From: Penaeus vannamei
Lineage: Eukaryota > Arthropoda > Malacostraca > Decapoda > Penaeidae
Reading direction: 5' to 3'
Assembly (NCBI RefSeq): GCF_042767895.1
Contig: NC_091577.1
Location: 33,281,932-33,311,931 of the forward strand
DNA: 30,000 nucleotides
The notes under the pieces are model-generated. The model ran no database searches, was not told the DNA's origin, and was given only the letters and a program-made list of their open reading frames with translations. Numbering within the stretch: the first letter of the stretch is position 1; every line of letters starts with the position of its first letter. Shown piece by piece: positions 1 to 10,678 of this stretch. A program made the position numbers and the translations under genes.

Positions 1-324
1 CTCACCAACTCTTCAAAAAATCATTTTTTCTTATTAATTAATCCTCCGATTCTCCATTTCATTACCTTTTCATTATTTTCTCCATTACTTTAAACCCGTT
101 CCGTCTGTCTTTCGCTCACTAACTCTCAAGAAAAAAAGATAATTTCATAAAACATCCAACAACTTGGCCAACTTGAGAAACCTGGTCTCCGTGTTGACTC
201 TCGGGCGAAGTTGGGCTTTAACTTCGGACTTCTTGGAAGGAATCGGATCTTTCTCTCCCTTCGCCTGGCCGGAGGATCTCCCTCGGCGCTGCCCGGCTCC
301 TCGGCTCCGGAGGCGGGCGGTCGA
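1..324. other. AT-rich start grading into CpG-richer unique sequence
   Basis: The first 150 bases are AT-rich with pyrimidine runs. From about 150 to 324 the sequence becomes GC- and CpG-richer and looks unique. The open frames here on both strands run straight into the neighbouring G-rich and GA repeats, so they give no support for a gene. I see no splice pattern, RNA gene or known motif that I can name. Confidence 0.5.
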
Positions 325-453
325 GGGGATGGAGGGGGGGGGGGGAGGGAGGGGAAGGGGAAGGGGAGGGGCGGCTCGATCACTGGTGCTCGGAACTAGG
401 GGGGGAGGGGGAGGGAGAGGGGAGGAAAGGGGAGGGAGGGAGAAGGAGGGAAT

Positions 454-502
<49 letters not shown>

Positions 503-614
503 ATATAAAGAGAGAGAGAGAAAAAAATAAAGAGGGAGAGAGAATAAAATAAAGAGAGAGAGAGAGAATAAAATAAAGAGAGAGAGAGAGAGGTAAGGAG
601 GAATGGAGAGAAAG

Positions 615-645
<31 letters not shown>

Positions 646-650
646 AAGCA
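325..650. repeat. G-rich and (GA)n/(GATA)n simple repeats
   Basis: The + strand is almost pure purine. It starts with runs of G broken by single A (about 328-376 and 397-450), passes into (GA)n mixed with short AATAAAATAAAG interruptions (about 452-600), and ends with a (GATA)n stretch at about 613-636. The G-rich part has many runs of three or more G close together, so it has G-quadruplex potential. The frames across it encode only Ser/Leu/Phe or Gly/Arg/Glu low-complexity peptides. Confidence 0.95.
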
Positions 651-1129
651 GTGAAAGCCATGAAATAAAAAAAACATTCTCTTTTCGTCGACACATTATA
701 AATACTATTTCTAAGTGTAATTACAATAACGTCAAATCCTTTCATCCCGATTAGGATCCGCGTCGTGTGATCCTTCTGCACTCTAATACGAGATCCTAAA
801 TCAGGGGATCTGAAGCTATACTAAAAGGGTTTCGATCCTATAAATCGCTCCTGGAAAGGATTGGAAACGCCCCGGAATTGCTTTTTAGTGCATTTCGATA
901 CTAAGTTCCCGCTGAGCCGTACAGATTGTCACTGGGAAATAAAATTGAGGAAATATATGAGGCTGAGTTATGTTTCTGTTCAGTGAGATTTGTTTTAGTT
1001 ATTTTTGTGTTTTAAATATATTTATTTTATATCTATTTATATGTTATTTTAAATATATTTAGATATTTTTTTTCTGTTGTTTCGTATGGTTATTATAAAA
1101 GAAAATATTTGAATATTTATCTGATACTT
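651..1129. other. Unique AT-rich sequence without a recognisable gene
   Basis: This stretch is not simple repeat. At 720-905 it carries several GATCC/GGATC words, and about 990-1080 is very AT-rich. A segment near 825-845 contains GGGTTTCGATCC, which loosely resembles a tRNA T-loop, but no cloverleaf partner sequences are visible around it. I see no gene. Confidence 0.5.
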
Positions 1130-1239
1130 TCGCTTCTTTTTTTCTTTTCTTTTCTTTTTCTTTGTTCTCTTTTACCATTCTTTCTCTCTTCCTTTTCTAT
1201 CATTCTCTCATTTATCATAAAAATCATCATTATCATTTT
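1130..1239. repeat. T/C-rich low-complexity tract
   Basis: A short pyrimidine-rich stretch of TTTTCTTTTC-type words leads into the AAC-rich tract downstream. The Leu/Phe/Ser-rich start of an open frame at 1109 is simply this tract translated. Confidence 0.7.
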
Positions 1240-1862
1240 GAAATTGATAAAAAACAACAACAGCAACAAAAAGAATAACAATAATGGGACACAAAACCAA
1301 CAGCAGCAAAACAACAACAACAACAAAAACAGGAAAGCAACAACAACAATAACAATAACAATAACAGCAAAACAACAACAGCAACAAAAACAACAACAAA
1401 ACAAAAACAAAAACAACAAAAAACACCAAAACAAAAACAACATAAACAGTAACAGCAACAAAAACAACAACAAAAACACCAAAACAAAGACAACAAAACA
1501 AAAACAATCAAAACAAAAACAAAAACAACAGCAAAACGAAGACAAAACAACAACAGCAAAGCAACAACAGCAACAAAAACAGAAACAAAAACAAAAACAA
1601 TAAACAAAACAACAGCAAAACAAAAAAACAACAACAGCAAAATAAAAACAAAAACAAACAAACAAAAACAACAGCAAAACAAAAAAACAACAAAACAAAA
1701 ACAGCAACAAAACAAGAACAAAAACAACAAACAAAAACAACAGCAAAACAAAAAAACAACAACAGCCAGCAAAACAAAAACAAAAACAACAAACAAAAAC
1801 AACAGCAAAAAAACAGCAAAGCAACAAAAAAAACAACAACAACAGCAACAGAACACAAAAAC
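1240..1862. repeat. Imperfect (AAC)n / AACAAA microsatellite, about 620 bp
   Basis: The + strand is built from CAACAA, CAAAAACAA and CAGCAA words. T is very rare and G appears mainly within CAG. All three forward frames are open over long parts (poly-Asn, poly-Gln, poly-Lys), and so are the reverse frames (Leu/Phe/Val/Cys-rich). That is what a stop-poor trinucleotide repeat produces, so I treat it as a microsatellite and not as a coding exon. Confidence 0.95.
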
Positions 1863-1949
1863 CGCTTTGAAGTCAACGTCATTCCACTCCGAGTGTCATC
1901 TCTTGCCTCCTCGTTGATGTCACGCTAATGACATCCCTGACACCCGTTT
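1863..1949. other. Short unique spacer between microsatellites
   Basis: About 85 bp of ordinary composition separates the AAC tract from the pyrimidine tract. Nothing recognisable is seen in it. Confidence 0.5.
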
Positions 1950-3062
1950 TTTCTTCTTCTTCTCATCTCCCTCTCCCTCTCTTTCTCCTTCTCTTTCCCT
2001 CCCCCTTTTCTTCTCTTTTCCCTCTCGATCTCGCTCTCCCTCTCCTTCTCCTTCTCTTTCCCTCCCCCTGTTCGTCTCTTTTCCCTCTCGATCTCGCTCT
2101 CCTTGTCTTTTTCCCTGTTCCTCTCTTGTCCCTCTCCCTCTCTTTCTCCTTCTCTTTCCCTCCCCCTGTTTCTCTCTTTTCCCTCTCAATTTCGCTCTCC
2201 TTCTGCTTTTTTTCCCTCTTCCTCTCTTTCTCCTTCTCTTTCTCTCGCCCTGTTCCTCTCTTTTCCCTCTCAATTTCGCTCTCCTCTTTTTTTCCTCTTC
2301 CTCTCTTTTCCCTCTCGATCTCCCCCCCCCCTCTCTTTCTCCTTCTCTTTCCCTACCCCTGTTTCTCTCTTTTCCCTCTCAATTTCGCTCTCCTTCTGTT
2401 TTTTTCCCTCTTCCTCTCTTTTCCCTCTCGCTTTATCTCTCCCTCTCGCTCTCGCTTTCCTTCTGTTCTCTTTTTCTTCACCTTATCTTCTCCCTCTTTT
2501 CCCACTCACTCTTGCTTTTCTTGTTTTCTCTTTTACCTCTCTTTCTCTTTTCCCTCTCCCTCTCTTTTTTCTCTCACTCTCTTTCTTTTTTCCCACTCCC
2601 CCTTGATTTTCCTGTTTTCTCTTTTACCTCTCTTTCTCTTTTCCCTCTCCCTCTCTTTTTCCTCTCCTTCTCTTTCTCTTTTCCCTCCCTTTCTCTTCCC
2701 TCTCCCTATCATATTCCTTTCCCTCTCTTTCCCCTCAAGTCTCCCTCTCTTTTCCCTCTCGTCTCCCTCTCCCTCTCTTTTCCCTCTCGTCTCCCTCTCC
2801 CTCTGTCTTCCCTTCCCTCTCTTTTCTCTCTCCCTCTCTCTTCCTTTCCGTCTCCCTCTCTCTTCCTTTCCCTCTCGTCTCTCTCCTCTTCTCTTCTTCC
2901 TATTCCTCTCTATTCCCTCTCCCTCTCTCTTCCTTTCCCTCTCCCTCTCTCTTTCTTTCCCTCTCCTTCTCTCTTCCTTTCCCTCTCCCTCTCGTCTCCC
3001 TCTCCCTCTCTTTTCCCTCTCTCTTCCTTTCCCTCTCCCTCTCTTTTCCCTCTCGCTTCCGC
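1950..3062. repeat. Long polypyrimidine (CT-rich) tract, about 1.1 kb
   Basis: The + strand is nearly all C and T, made of CCCTCTC, TTTCTCC and TTCCCTCTC words. A longer word of the type TTTTCCCTCTC-RATYTC-GCTCTCC recurs about five times between roughly 2015 and 2400, which shows higher-order tandem growth. Three forward frames are open for hundreds of codons, but the product is only Ser/Leu/Phe/Pro. No domain, signal peptide or usable codon signature supports a gene. Confidence 0.95.
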
Positions 3063-3162
3063 TGTCACTTCCACGTGTCCTTCCAGCCGCGCGGATTTGG
3101 CCTCGATCTCGAAAGGGAATTTTGACAAGCGGAGACAGACTCATCAAGGGATCATGTCTGAG
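3063..3162. other. Unique linker between the pyrimidine and purine tracts
   Basis: About 100 bp of balanced, CpG-containing sequence sits exactly at the switch from + strand pyrimidine to + strand purine. It is not a copy of the GC-rich cassette found further downstream. No gene is seen. Confidence 0.7.
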
Positions 3163-4050
3163 AGAAGGGAATGGAAGGGGGAGGGAGAAAGGAGAGGGAG
3201 AGGGGGAGGGGAGGGAGAGAGGGGAGGGAGAGGGAGAGGGGGAGGGGGGAAGGGAGGGAGAGAGGGGAGGGGGAAGAGAGGGAGAGAGGGGAGGGGAGAG
3301 AGAGAGAGAGGGGAGGGGGAGGGGGAGGGAGAGAGGGGAGGGGGGGAAGGGAGGGAGATAGAGAGGGGAGGGGGAGGGGAGGGAGGGGAGGGGGAGGGAA
3401 AGGGGAGGGAGAGAGGGAGAGGGGGACGGAGAGAGGGGAGAGGGGGGAGGGGAGAGGGTGGGAGGGAGAGAGGGGAGGGGAGGGAGGGAGGGGGGAGGGG
3501 GGAGTGAGAGAGGGGGAGGGGGAGTGGAGGGAGAGAGGGGGAGGGGAGGGAGAGAAAGGGATGGAAGGGAGAGGGAGAGGGGAGAGGGGGGAGGAGAGCG
3601 AGAGGGGAGGGGGGAGGGGAGGGAGGGGAGAGGGGAGGGGAGGGGGGAGGGGAAGGAGAGAGGGGAGGGGGGGAAAGGGAGAGGGGGAGGGGGAGGGGGG
3701 AGGGGAGGGAGAGAGGGGGAGGGGGGAGGGGAGGGAGAGAAAGGAATGGAAGGGAGAGGGAGAGGGGGGAGGAGAGAGAGAGGGGAGGGGTGAGGGGAGG
3801 GAGAGAGGGGAGGGGGGAGGGGGGAGGAGGGGGAGGGAGAGAGGGGGAGGGGGGAGGGGAGAGAGAGAGGGGAGGGGAGGAGGGAGGGGAGGGAGAGAGA
3901 GGAGGGGGAGGGGAGGGAGAGAGGGGAAGAGGGGGAGATAGGGGAGGGAGAGGGGAGGGAGAGAGGGGAGGGGGGAGGGGAGGGAGAGAGGAGAGGGGGG
4001 AGGGGAGGGGGGAGGAGAGAGAGAGAGAGGGGAGGGGGAGGAGGGAGAGA
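3163..4050. repeat. Long polypurine, G-rich tract, about 0.9 kb
   Basis: The + strand is almost exclusively G and A, built from GGGAGGGAGAGAGGGG words with many runs of four to seven G. Larger blocks recur, for example segments around 3545-3590 and 3730-3775 that both carry a GGGAGAGAAAGG-ATGGAAGGG pattern. Long frames on both strands (Gly/Arg/Glu or Ser/Pro/Leu) come from the repeat and are not genes. Confidence 0.95.
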
Positions 4051-4101
4051 AAGATAGAGAATAATCATGATAATAATGATAACAATAATAATAATAATAA
4101 T

Positions 4102-4139
<38 letters not shown>

Positions 4140-4238
4140 ATGATAGGCAGGTACATCGACAGAAAGATAGATATATATTTACATAGATTAACAGATAAAT
4201 AGATAACCAGATAGAGAGAAGATTCAATCCAAAAAATT
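4051..4238. repeat. GATA/AAT/GA microsatellite cluster
   Basis: Short tracts of ATGATAATA and (AAT)n are followed by (GA)n ending at about 4138. Then come loosely spaced GATAGATA, ACAGATAAATAG and AGATAGAGAG words to about 4215. Confidence 0.8.
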
Positions 4239-4278
4239 ATCAACGTATTTTTTTTTTTTTTTTTTTTTCTTTTTTTTT

Positions 4279-5596
4279 ACGAACAATTATACTAACAGCT
4301 TCCGCCTGAATCACGATTTTGTATTTGAAAATCTGTTTCCATTAAAAAAAGAATGAAATGAAAAATTCTTCTAATCTCATTGTATTAATTTACCGAGAAA
4401 TATAAAGAACTATTATGACCTAATTCATATGGGAACTTTTTATTCAGTCATGATAATTAATCTATTAAATGTAGAGTTGTGAGTCATCATGATAAGATTT
4501 TAAAAGAATAATTTTTTGCGAGAAGAAGAAAAGAAAAAGGAAAAGAAAAATATTGATAACGATGATAATAAAAAAAAAGTGAAAAGAAGCAGGAAAAACA
4601 GAATTGAAAAAGAAAAAGAGAAGAAGACGTATGATAATAAGATGTGGCACAAAACAAGAAAAAGGAGAAGGGGAAGGAGAAAAGGAAAGACAGAAATGAA
4701 GAAAATGAATAGAAAGATCAATAATAAGAAGAACAACAGGAAAAACAAAACAAAACAAGAACATTGAGAAAAGTAAAAGTAAACGGAATAATCAAAATAT
4801 ATTATATATTTCGCCGAGGTGTCAGTGCTGTGTATAGGATTTCCATAAATATCTTGATAACCTGAAACCTGTTTAAAATATTCTAGGTGTAAAAGAACAA
4901 CTATTATCAGGAAAAACACGTGGAAAAGTAGAAAAAGAAAGAAAGAAATGAAGAAAATGAATAGAAAGATCAATAATAAGAACAACAGAAAAAAGTAAAC
5001 AAGAACAATGGGAAAAGAAAAGAGAAAGAAAAAATAAATGAAAAAAGACAAGTTCCCAAAAAAAAATTGTTACGAGCCTCTTCCTGCCTCGTGACGGCCT
5101 CCCGTTGCGTCCCGCGAATTGCCAATAAATTCGCGACCGAACTGCGCCAAAAGCAGAGCCAGTCGACACTCGCGAGCGCTCAGAGGTCGCGGAAGCCCTT
5201 AGACAGGATCGGATCCTCCTCGGCGAAGAGCGAGATCCGATCCGGCGCCGAGGTTCATTCGCCTATGGTTTCCGTCGCGGGTTCGGAGCCTCGTCGTCCA
5301 GCCGATGTTTTGGCCGAAATGACGATCCGCGATTTTGAATTTTTGCTTTTTTTTTTTTAGCTTTTTTTTTTTTTTTTTTTTTTGGATTTATTGAATTTTT
5401 GCTCGTTTGAATTTGTTTTTTTTTTTTTTTTGCTTTTTTGATTTTTTGTATTTTTTTATTTTTTTTTATTTTTTTTTTTTTTTTTTTTGCTTTTTTGAAT
5501 GTTTGATTTTTTTTTTTTTTTTTTAATTTTTGCTTTTTTTTTTTTTTTTTTTTGCTTTTTTGAATTTTTGCTTTTTTTGATTTTTGCTTTTTTTTT
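4279..5596 (+). repeat. Array unit 1
   Basis: Complete module order. The head starts at 4279, TTTCGCCGAGG lies at 4809-4819, the GC-rich cassette at 5069-5336 and the T tract from about 5337 to 5596. It is preceded by a T run at about 4248-4278 that looks like the end of an eighth, truncated T tract. Confidence 0.93.
5069..5336 (+). repeat. GC-rich cassette of the array (copy 1 of 7)
   Basis: This block of about 268 bp is the best conserved part of the array. Further copies lie at 6380, 7607, 10054, 11531, 13495 and 14732. It is CpG-rich in an AT-rich setting, so it contrasts sharply with its surroundings. It contains two overlapping inverted repeats. GGATCGGATC (5206-5215) can pair with GATCCGATCC (5234-5243), and CCTCGGCG (5218-5225) can pair with CGCCGAGG (5246-5253). 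The two stems interleave, so they are alternatives or a pseudoknot. Frames through it (about 90 codons) keep the same sequence in several copies but differ by a one-base indel in copies 3, 4 and 7 (GCGGGAAGCC against GCGGAAGCC). That argues against coding selection. Confidence 0.93.
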
Positions 5597-7079
5597 ACGA
5601 ACAATTATACTACCAGCTTCCGCCTGAATCACGATTTTGTATTTGAAAATCTGTTTCCATTAAAAAGAACGAAATAAAAAAAATCTTCTGATCTCATTGT
5701 ATTAATTTACCGAGAAATATAAAGAACTATTATGACCTAATTCATATGGGAACTTTTTATTGGATCTTGATAATTAATCTATTAAATGTAGAGTTGTGAG
5801 TCATCATGATAAGATTTTAAAAGAATATTTTTTTGCGAGAAGAAGAAGAAAAGAAAAAGGAAAAGAAAAATATTGATAACGATGATAAGAAAATAAAAGG
5901 AAAGAAGCAGAAAAAAAACATAATTAAAAAAGAAAAAGAGATGTATGATAATATGATGTAGCACAAAACAAGAAAAAGGAGAAGGGGAAGGAGAGAAGGA
6001 AAGAAAGAAATGAAGAAAATGAATAGAAAGATCAATAATAAGAAGAACAACAGGAAAAAACAAAACAAAACAAGAACACTGAGAAAAGTAAAAGTAAACG
6101 GAATAATCAAAATATATTATATATTTCGCCGAGGTGTCAGTGCTGTGTATAGGATTTCCATAAATATCTTAATAACCTGAAACCTGTTTAAAATACTCTA
6201 GGTGTAAAAGAACAACTATTATCAGGAAAAAACAAGTGGAAAAGTAGAAATGAAAGAAAGAAATGAAGAAAATGAATAGAATGATCAATAATAAGAAGAA
6301 CAACAGGAAAAAACAAAACAAAACAAGAACATTGAGAAAGACAAAATAAACAAGAAAAGACAAATTCCCGAAAATAATCGTTACGAGCCTCTTCCTGCCT
6401 CGTGACGGCCTCCCGTTGCGTCCCGCGTCTTGCCAATAAATTCGCGACCGAACTGCGCCAAAAGCAGAGCCAGTCGACACTCGCGAGCGCTCAGAGGTCG
6501 CGGAAGCCCTTAGACAGGATCGGATCCTCCTTGGCGAAGAGCGAGATCCGATCCGGCGCCGAGGTTCATTCGCCTATGGTTTCCGTCGCGGGTTCGGAGC
6601 CTCGTCGTCCAGCCGATGTTTTGGCTGAAGTGACGATCCGCGATTTTGGTTTTTGCTTTTTTTTCGCTTTTTTGTTTTTTTGAAATTTTGCTTTTTTTTT
6701 AATTTTTGCTTTTTTGAATTTATGTTTTTATTTTTTTTTTATTTTTTGCTTTTTTGATTTTTTGGAATTTTTGAATTTTTGCTCTTTTGAATTTATGTAT
6801 TTTTTTCTTTTTGCTTTTTTGATTTTTGTATTTTTTTGAATTTGTATTTTTTTGATTTTTAGCTTTTTTGAATTTTTGCTTTTTTTAATTTTTGCTTTTT
6901 TTATTTTTGCTTTTTTATTTTTGCTTTTTTTTAATTTTTTGCTTTTTTTATTTTTGTTTTTTTGAATTTTTGCTTTTTTTGATTTTTTGTTTTTTGAATT
7001 TTTGCTTTTCTTGATTTCTTGTTTTTTTGAATTTTTGCTTTTTTTTTGCTTTTTTTTTTCTTTCTTTTTTTTTTGCTTT
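5597..7079 (+). repeat. Array unit 2
   Basis: Complete module order. TTTCGCCGAGG lies at 6124-6134 and the GC-rich cassette at 6380-6647. A T tract of about 430 bp follows, rich in TTTTTGCTTTTTTGAATTTT words. This copy has the best box A-like word in the cassette (6532-6543). Confidence 0.93.
6532..6601 (+). promoter_or_regulatory. Pol III-like box A and box B in the GC-rich cassette (unit 2 copy)
   Basis: TGGCGAAGAGCG at 6532-6543 fits a box A consensus (TRGYNNARNNGG) except at one position. GGTTCGGAGCC at 6591-6601 fits the box B consensus GGTTCGANNCC except for one base. The spacing of about 59 bp is within the range seen in tRNA-type promoters. TTTT follows within about 20 bases, and a long T tract follows the cassette. 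Box B is identical in all seven copies (5280, 6591, 7819, 10266, 11742, 13706 and 14944), while box A varies (TGGCGAGGAGCG in most). Chance is possible in GC-rich DNA. Confidence 0.35.
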
Positions 7080-8088
7080 ACGAACAATTATACTAACAGC
7101 TTCCGCCTGAATCACGATTTTGTATTTGAAAATCTGTTTCCATTAAAAAGAATAAAATAAAAAAAATCTTTTGATCTCATTGTATTAATTTACCGAGAAA
7201 TATAAAGAACTATTATGACCTAATTCATATGGGAACTTTTTATTGGATCATGATAATTAATCTACTAAATGTAGAGATGTGAGTCATCATGATAAGATTT
7301 TAAAATATTTTTTGCGAGAAGAAGAAAAGAAAAAGGAAAAGAAAAATATTGATAACGATGATAATAAAAAAAGGAAAAGAAGCAGGAAAAACAGAATTGA
7401 AAAAATTGAAGAAGACGTATGATAATAAGATTTAGCACAAAACAAGAAGAAGGAGAAGGGGAAGGAGAAAAGGAAAGAAAAAAATGAAGAAAACGAATAG
7501 AAAGATCAATAATAAGAAGAACAACAGAAAAAAAAAAACAAGAACAATGGGAAAAGAAAAGAGAAAGAAAAAATAAATGAGAAAAGACAAATTCCCGAGA
7601 ATAATTGTTACGAGCCTCTTCCTGCCTCGTGACGGCCTCCCGTTGCGTCCCGCGAATTGCCAATAAATTCGCGACTGAACTGCGCCAAAAGCAGAGCCAG
7701 TCGACACTCGCGAGCGCTCAGAGGTCGCGGGAAGCCCTTAGACAGGATCGGATCCTCCTTGGCGAGGAGCGAGATCCGATCCGGCGCCGAGGTTCATTCG
7801 CCTATGGTTTCCGTCGCGGGTTCGGAGCCTCGTCGTCCAGCCGGTGTTTTGGCTCAAATGATGATCCGCGATTTTGATTTTTGCTTTTTTTTCGCTTTTT
7901 TGCTTATTTTTTATTTTGGATTTTTTGAATTTTTGCTCTTTTGAATTTATGTTTTTATTTTTTATTTTTTGTTTTTTTGATTTTTTTTTTTTTTTTTTTT
8001 TTGCTTTTTTAAATTTTGCTTTTTTAAATTTTTGATTTTTTTGATTTTTTGCTTTTTTGAATTTTTTTTTTTTTTTTTTTTTTTTTTT

Positions 8089-8119
<31 letters not shown>

Positions 8120-8123
8120 TTCA
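7080..8123 (+). repeat. Array unit 3 (short form)
   Basis: The head and GAGTCATCATGAT segment are present, but the TTTCGCCGAGG-to-TATTATCAGG segment is absent. The purine middle runs directly into the GC-rich cassette at 7607-7875, and a T tract follows to about 8120. Unit 7 lacks the same segment. Confidence 0.92.
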
Positions 8124-10468
8124 ACGAACAATTATACTAACAGCTTCCGCATGAATCACGATTTTGTTTTTGAAAATCTGTTTCCATTAAAAAAAATTAA
8201 ATAAAAAAAATCTTCTGATCTCATTGTATTAATTTACCGAGAAATATAGAGAACTATTATGACCTAATTCATATGGGAACTTTTTATTCGATCTTGATAA
8301 TTAATCTACTAAATGTAGAGTTATGAGTCATCATGATAAGATTTTAAAAGAATTTTTTTTTTTTTTTTTTGCGAGAAGAAGAAGAAAAGAAAAAGGAAAA
8401 GAAAAATATTGATAACGATGATAATAAAAAAAGGAAAAGAAGCAGAAAAAAACAGAATTAAAAAAGAAAAAGAGATGTATGATAATATGATGTAGCACAA
8501 AACAAGAAAAAGGAGAAGGGGAAGGAGAAAAGGAAAGAAAAAAATGAAGAAAATGAATAGAAAGATCAATAATAAGAAGAACAACAGGAAAAACAAAACA
8601 AAACAAGAACATTGAGAAAAGTAAAAGTAAACGGAATAATCAAAATATATTATATATTTCGCCGAGGAAGAAGAAAAGAAACAGGAAAAGAAAAAATATT
8701 GATAACGATGATAAGAAAATAAAAGGAAAGATTAGAAAAAAACATAATTAAAAAAGAAAAAGAGAAGATGTATGATAATAAGATGTAGCACAAAACAAGA
8801 AAAAGGAGAAGGGGAAGGAGAAAAGGAAAGAAAGAAATGAAGAAAACGAATAGAAAGATCAATAATAAGAAGAACAACAGGAAAAACAAAACAAAACAAG
8901 AACATTGAGAAAAGTAAAAGTAAACGGAATAATCAAAATATATTATATATTTCGCCGAGGAAGAAGAAAAGAAAAAGGAAAAGAAAAATATTGATAACGA
9001 TGATAAGAAAATAAAAGGAAAGAAGCAGAAAAAAACATAATTAAAAAAGAAAAAGAGAAGACGTATGATAATAAGATGTAGCACAAAACAAGAAGAAGGA
9101 GAAGGGGAAGGAGAAAATGAAAGAAAAAAATGAAGAAAATGAATAGAAAGATCAATAATAAGAAGAACAACAGGAAAAACAAAACAAAACAAGAACATTG
9201 AGAAAAGTAAAAGTAAACGGAATAATCAAAATATATTATATATTTCGCCGAGGAAGAAGAAAAGAAACAGGAAAAGAAAAAATATTGATAACGATGATAA
9301 GAAAATAAAAGGAAAGAAGCAGAAAAAAAAACATAATTAAAAAAGAAAAAGAGAAGACGTATGATAATAAGATGTAGCACAAAACAAGAAGAAGGAGAAG
9401 GGGAAGGAGAAAAGGAAAGAAAGAAGTGAAGAAAATGAATAGAAAGTCAATAATAATAAGAACAACAGGAAAAACAAAACAAAACAAGAACATTGAGAAA
9501 AGTAAAAGTAAACGGAATAATCAAAATATATTATATATTTCGCCGAGGTGTCAGTGCTGTGTATAGGATTTAAATAAATATCTTGATAACCTGAAACCTG
9601 TTTAAAATACTCTAGGTGTAAAAGAACAACTATTATCAGGAAAAACAAGTGGAAAAGTAGAAAAAGAAAGAAAGAAATGAAGAAAATGAATAGAAAGATC
9701 AATAATAATAAGAACAACAGGAAAAAACAAAACAAAACAATAATATTGAGAAAATTAAAAGTAAACGGAATAATCAAAATATATTATATATTTCGCCGAG
9801 GTGTCAGTGCTGTGTATAGGATTTCCATAAATATCTTGATAACCTGAAACCTGTTTAAAATACTCTAGGTGTAAAAGAACAACTATTATCAGGAAAAACA
9901 AGTGGAAAAGTAGAAAAAAGAAAGAAAGAAATGAAGAAAATGAATAGAAAGATATAATAAGAAGAACAACAGAAAAAAACAAAACAAGAACAATGGGAAA
10001 AGAAAAGAGAAAGACAAAATAAATGAGAAAAGACAAATTCCCAAAAAATAATTGTTACGAGCCTCTTCCTGCCTCGTGACGGCCTCCCGTTGCGTCCCGC
10101 GAATTGCCAATAAATTCGCGACCGAACTGCGCCAAAAGCAGAGCCAGTCGACACTCGCGAGCGCTCAGAGGTCGCGGGAAGCCCTTAGACAGGATCGGAT
10201 CCTCCTTGGCGAGGAGCGAGATCCGATCCGGCGCCGAGGTTCATTCGCCTATGGTTTCCGTCGCGGGTTCGGAGCCTCGTCGTCCAGCCGATGTTTTGGC
10301 CCAAATGACGATCCGCGATTTTGATTTTTCCTTTTTTTGGGGGGGGGGGGGGATTTTTTGAATTTTTGCTTTTTCTTAATTTTTGCTTTTTTTGAAATTT
10401 TTGCTTTTTTGATTTTTTGTATTTTTTTGAATTTGTTTTTTTTTTTTTTTTTTTTGCTTTTTTAATTT

Positions 10469-10501
<33 letters not shown>

Positions 10502-10678
10502 GCTTTTTTGATTTTTTGATTTTTTTGATTTTTTGTTTTTTTTTAATGTTTGCTTTTTTTGATTTTTTGCTTTTTTGAATTTTTGCTTTTTTTGCTTTTT
10601 TTTCTTTTCTTTTTTCTTTTTGCTTTTTTTATTTTTTTGATTTTTTTGATTTTTTTTTTTTTTTTTTTTTTTTTTATT
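8124..10678 (+). repeat. Array unit 4 (expanded form)
   Basis: This is the longest unit. Its purine middle plus TTTCGCCGAGG segment is repeated internally, with the word at 8657, 8950, 9243, 9538 and 9791. The GC-rich cassette lies at 10054-10322. The T tract that follows contains a run of 13 G at about 10339-10352. Confidence 0.93.
8657..9801 (+). repeat. Nested sub-repeats inside unit 4 (about 293-bp period)
   Basis: TTTCGCCGAGG starts at 8657, 8950, 9243, 9538 and 9791, giving spacings of 293, 293, 295 and 253. The first three intervals run purine-rich middle (AAGAAGAAAAGAAA...), ACAACAGGAAAAACAAAACA, CGGAATAATCAAAATATA. The last interval, which starts with the GTGTCAGTGCTG version of the segment, has a different content. 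This is higher-order repeat growth inside a single array unit. Confidence 0.93.

Noticed and set aside
825..860. tRNA gene suggested by GGGTTTCGATCC
   Set aside because: No matching acceptor, D-arm or anticodon stems could be placed around it, and the T-arm word is one base short of the canonical form.
1117..1848. 243-codon Leu/Phe/Val/Cys-rich frame on minus that resembles membrane protein
   Set aside because: It is the reverse of the AAC microsatellite; the hydrophobicity comes from GTT/TTG/TTT repeats.
1928..3361. 477-codon open frame on +
   Set aside because: It is a translation of the polypyrimidine tract running into the purine tract, Ser/Leu/Phe/Pro then Gly/Arg/Glu, with no domain.
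2533..4227. 564-codon open frame on minus
   Set aside because: Antisense of the same purine and pyrimidine tracts. Stop codons are rare there for compositional reasons.
5067..5360. 97-codon frame through the GC-rich cassette, partly kept in several units
   Set aside because: A one-base indel (GCGGAAGCC against GCGGGAAGCC) shifts the frame in units 3, 4 and 7, and no family is recognised. Shared sequence reflects repeat homology.
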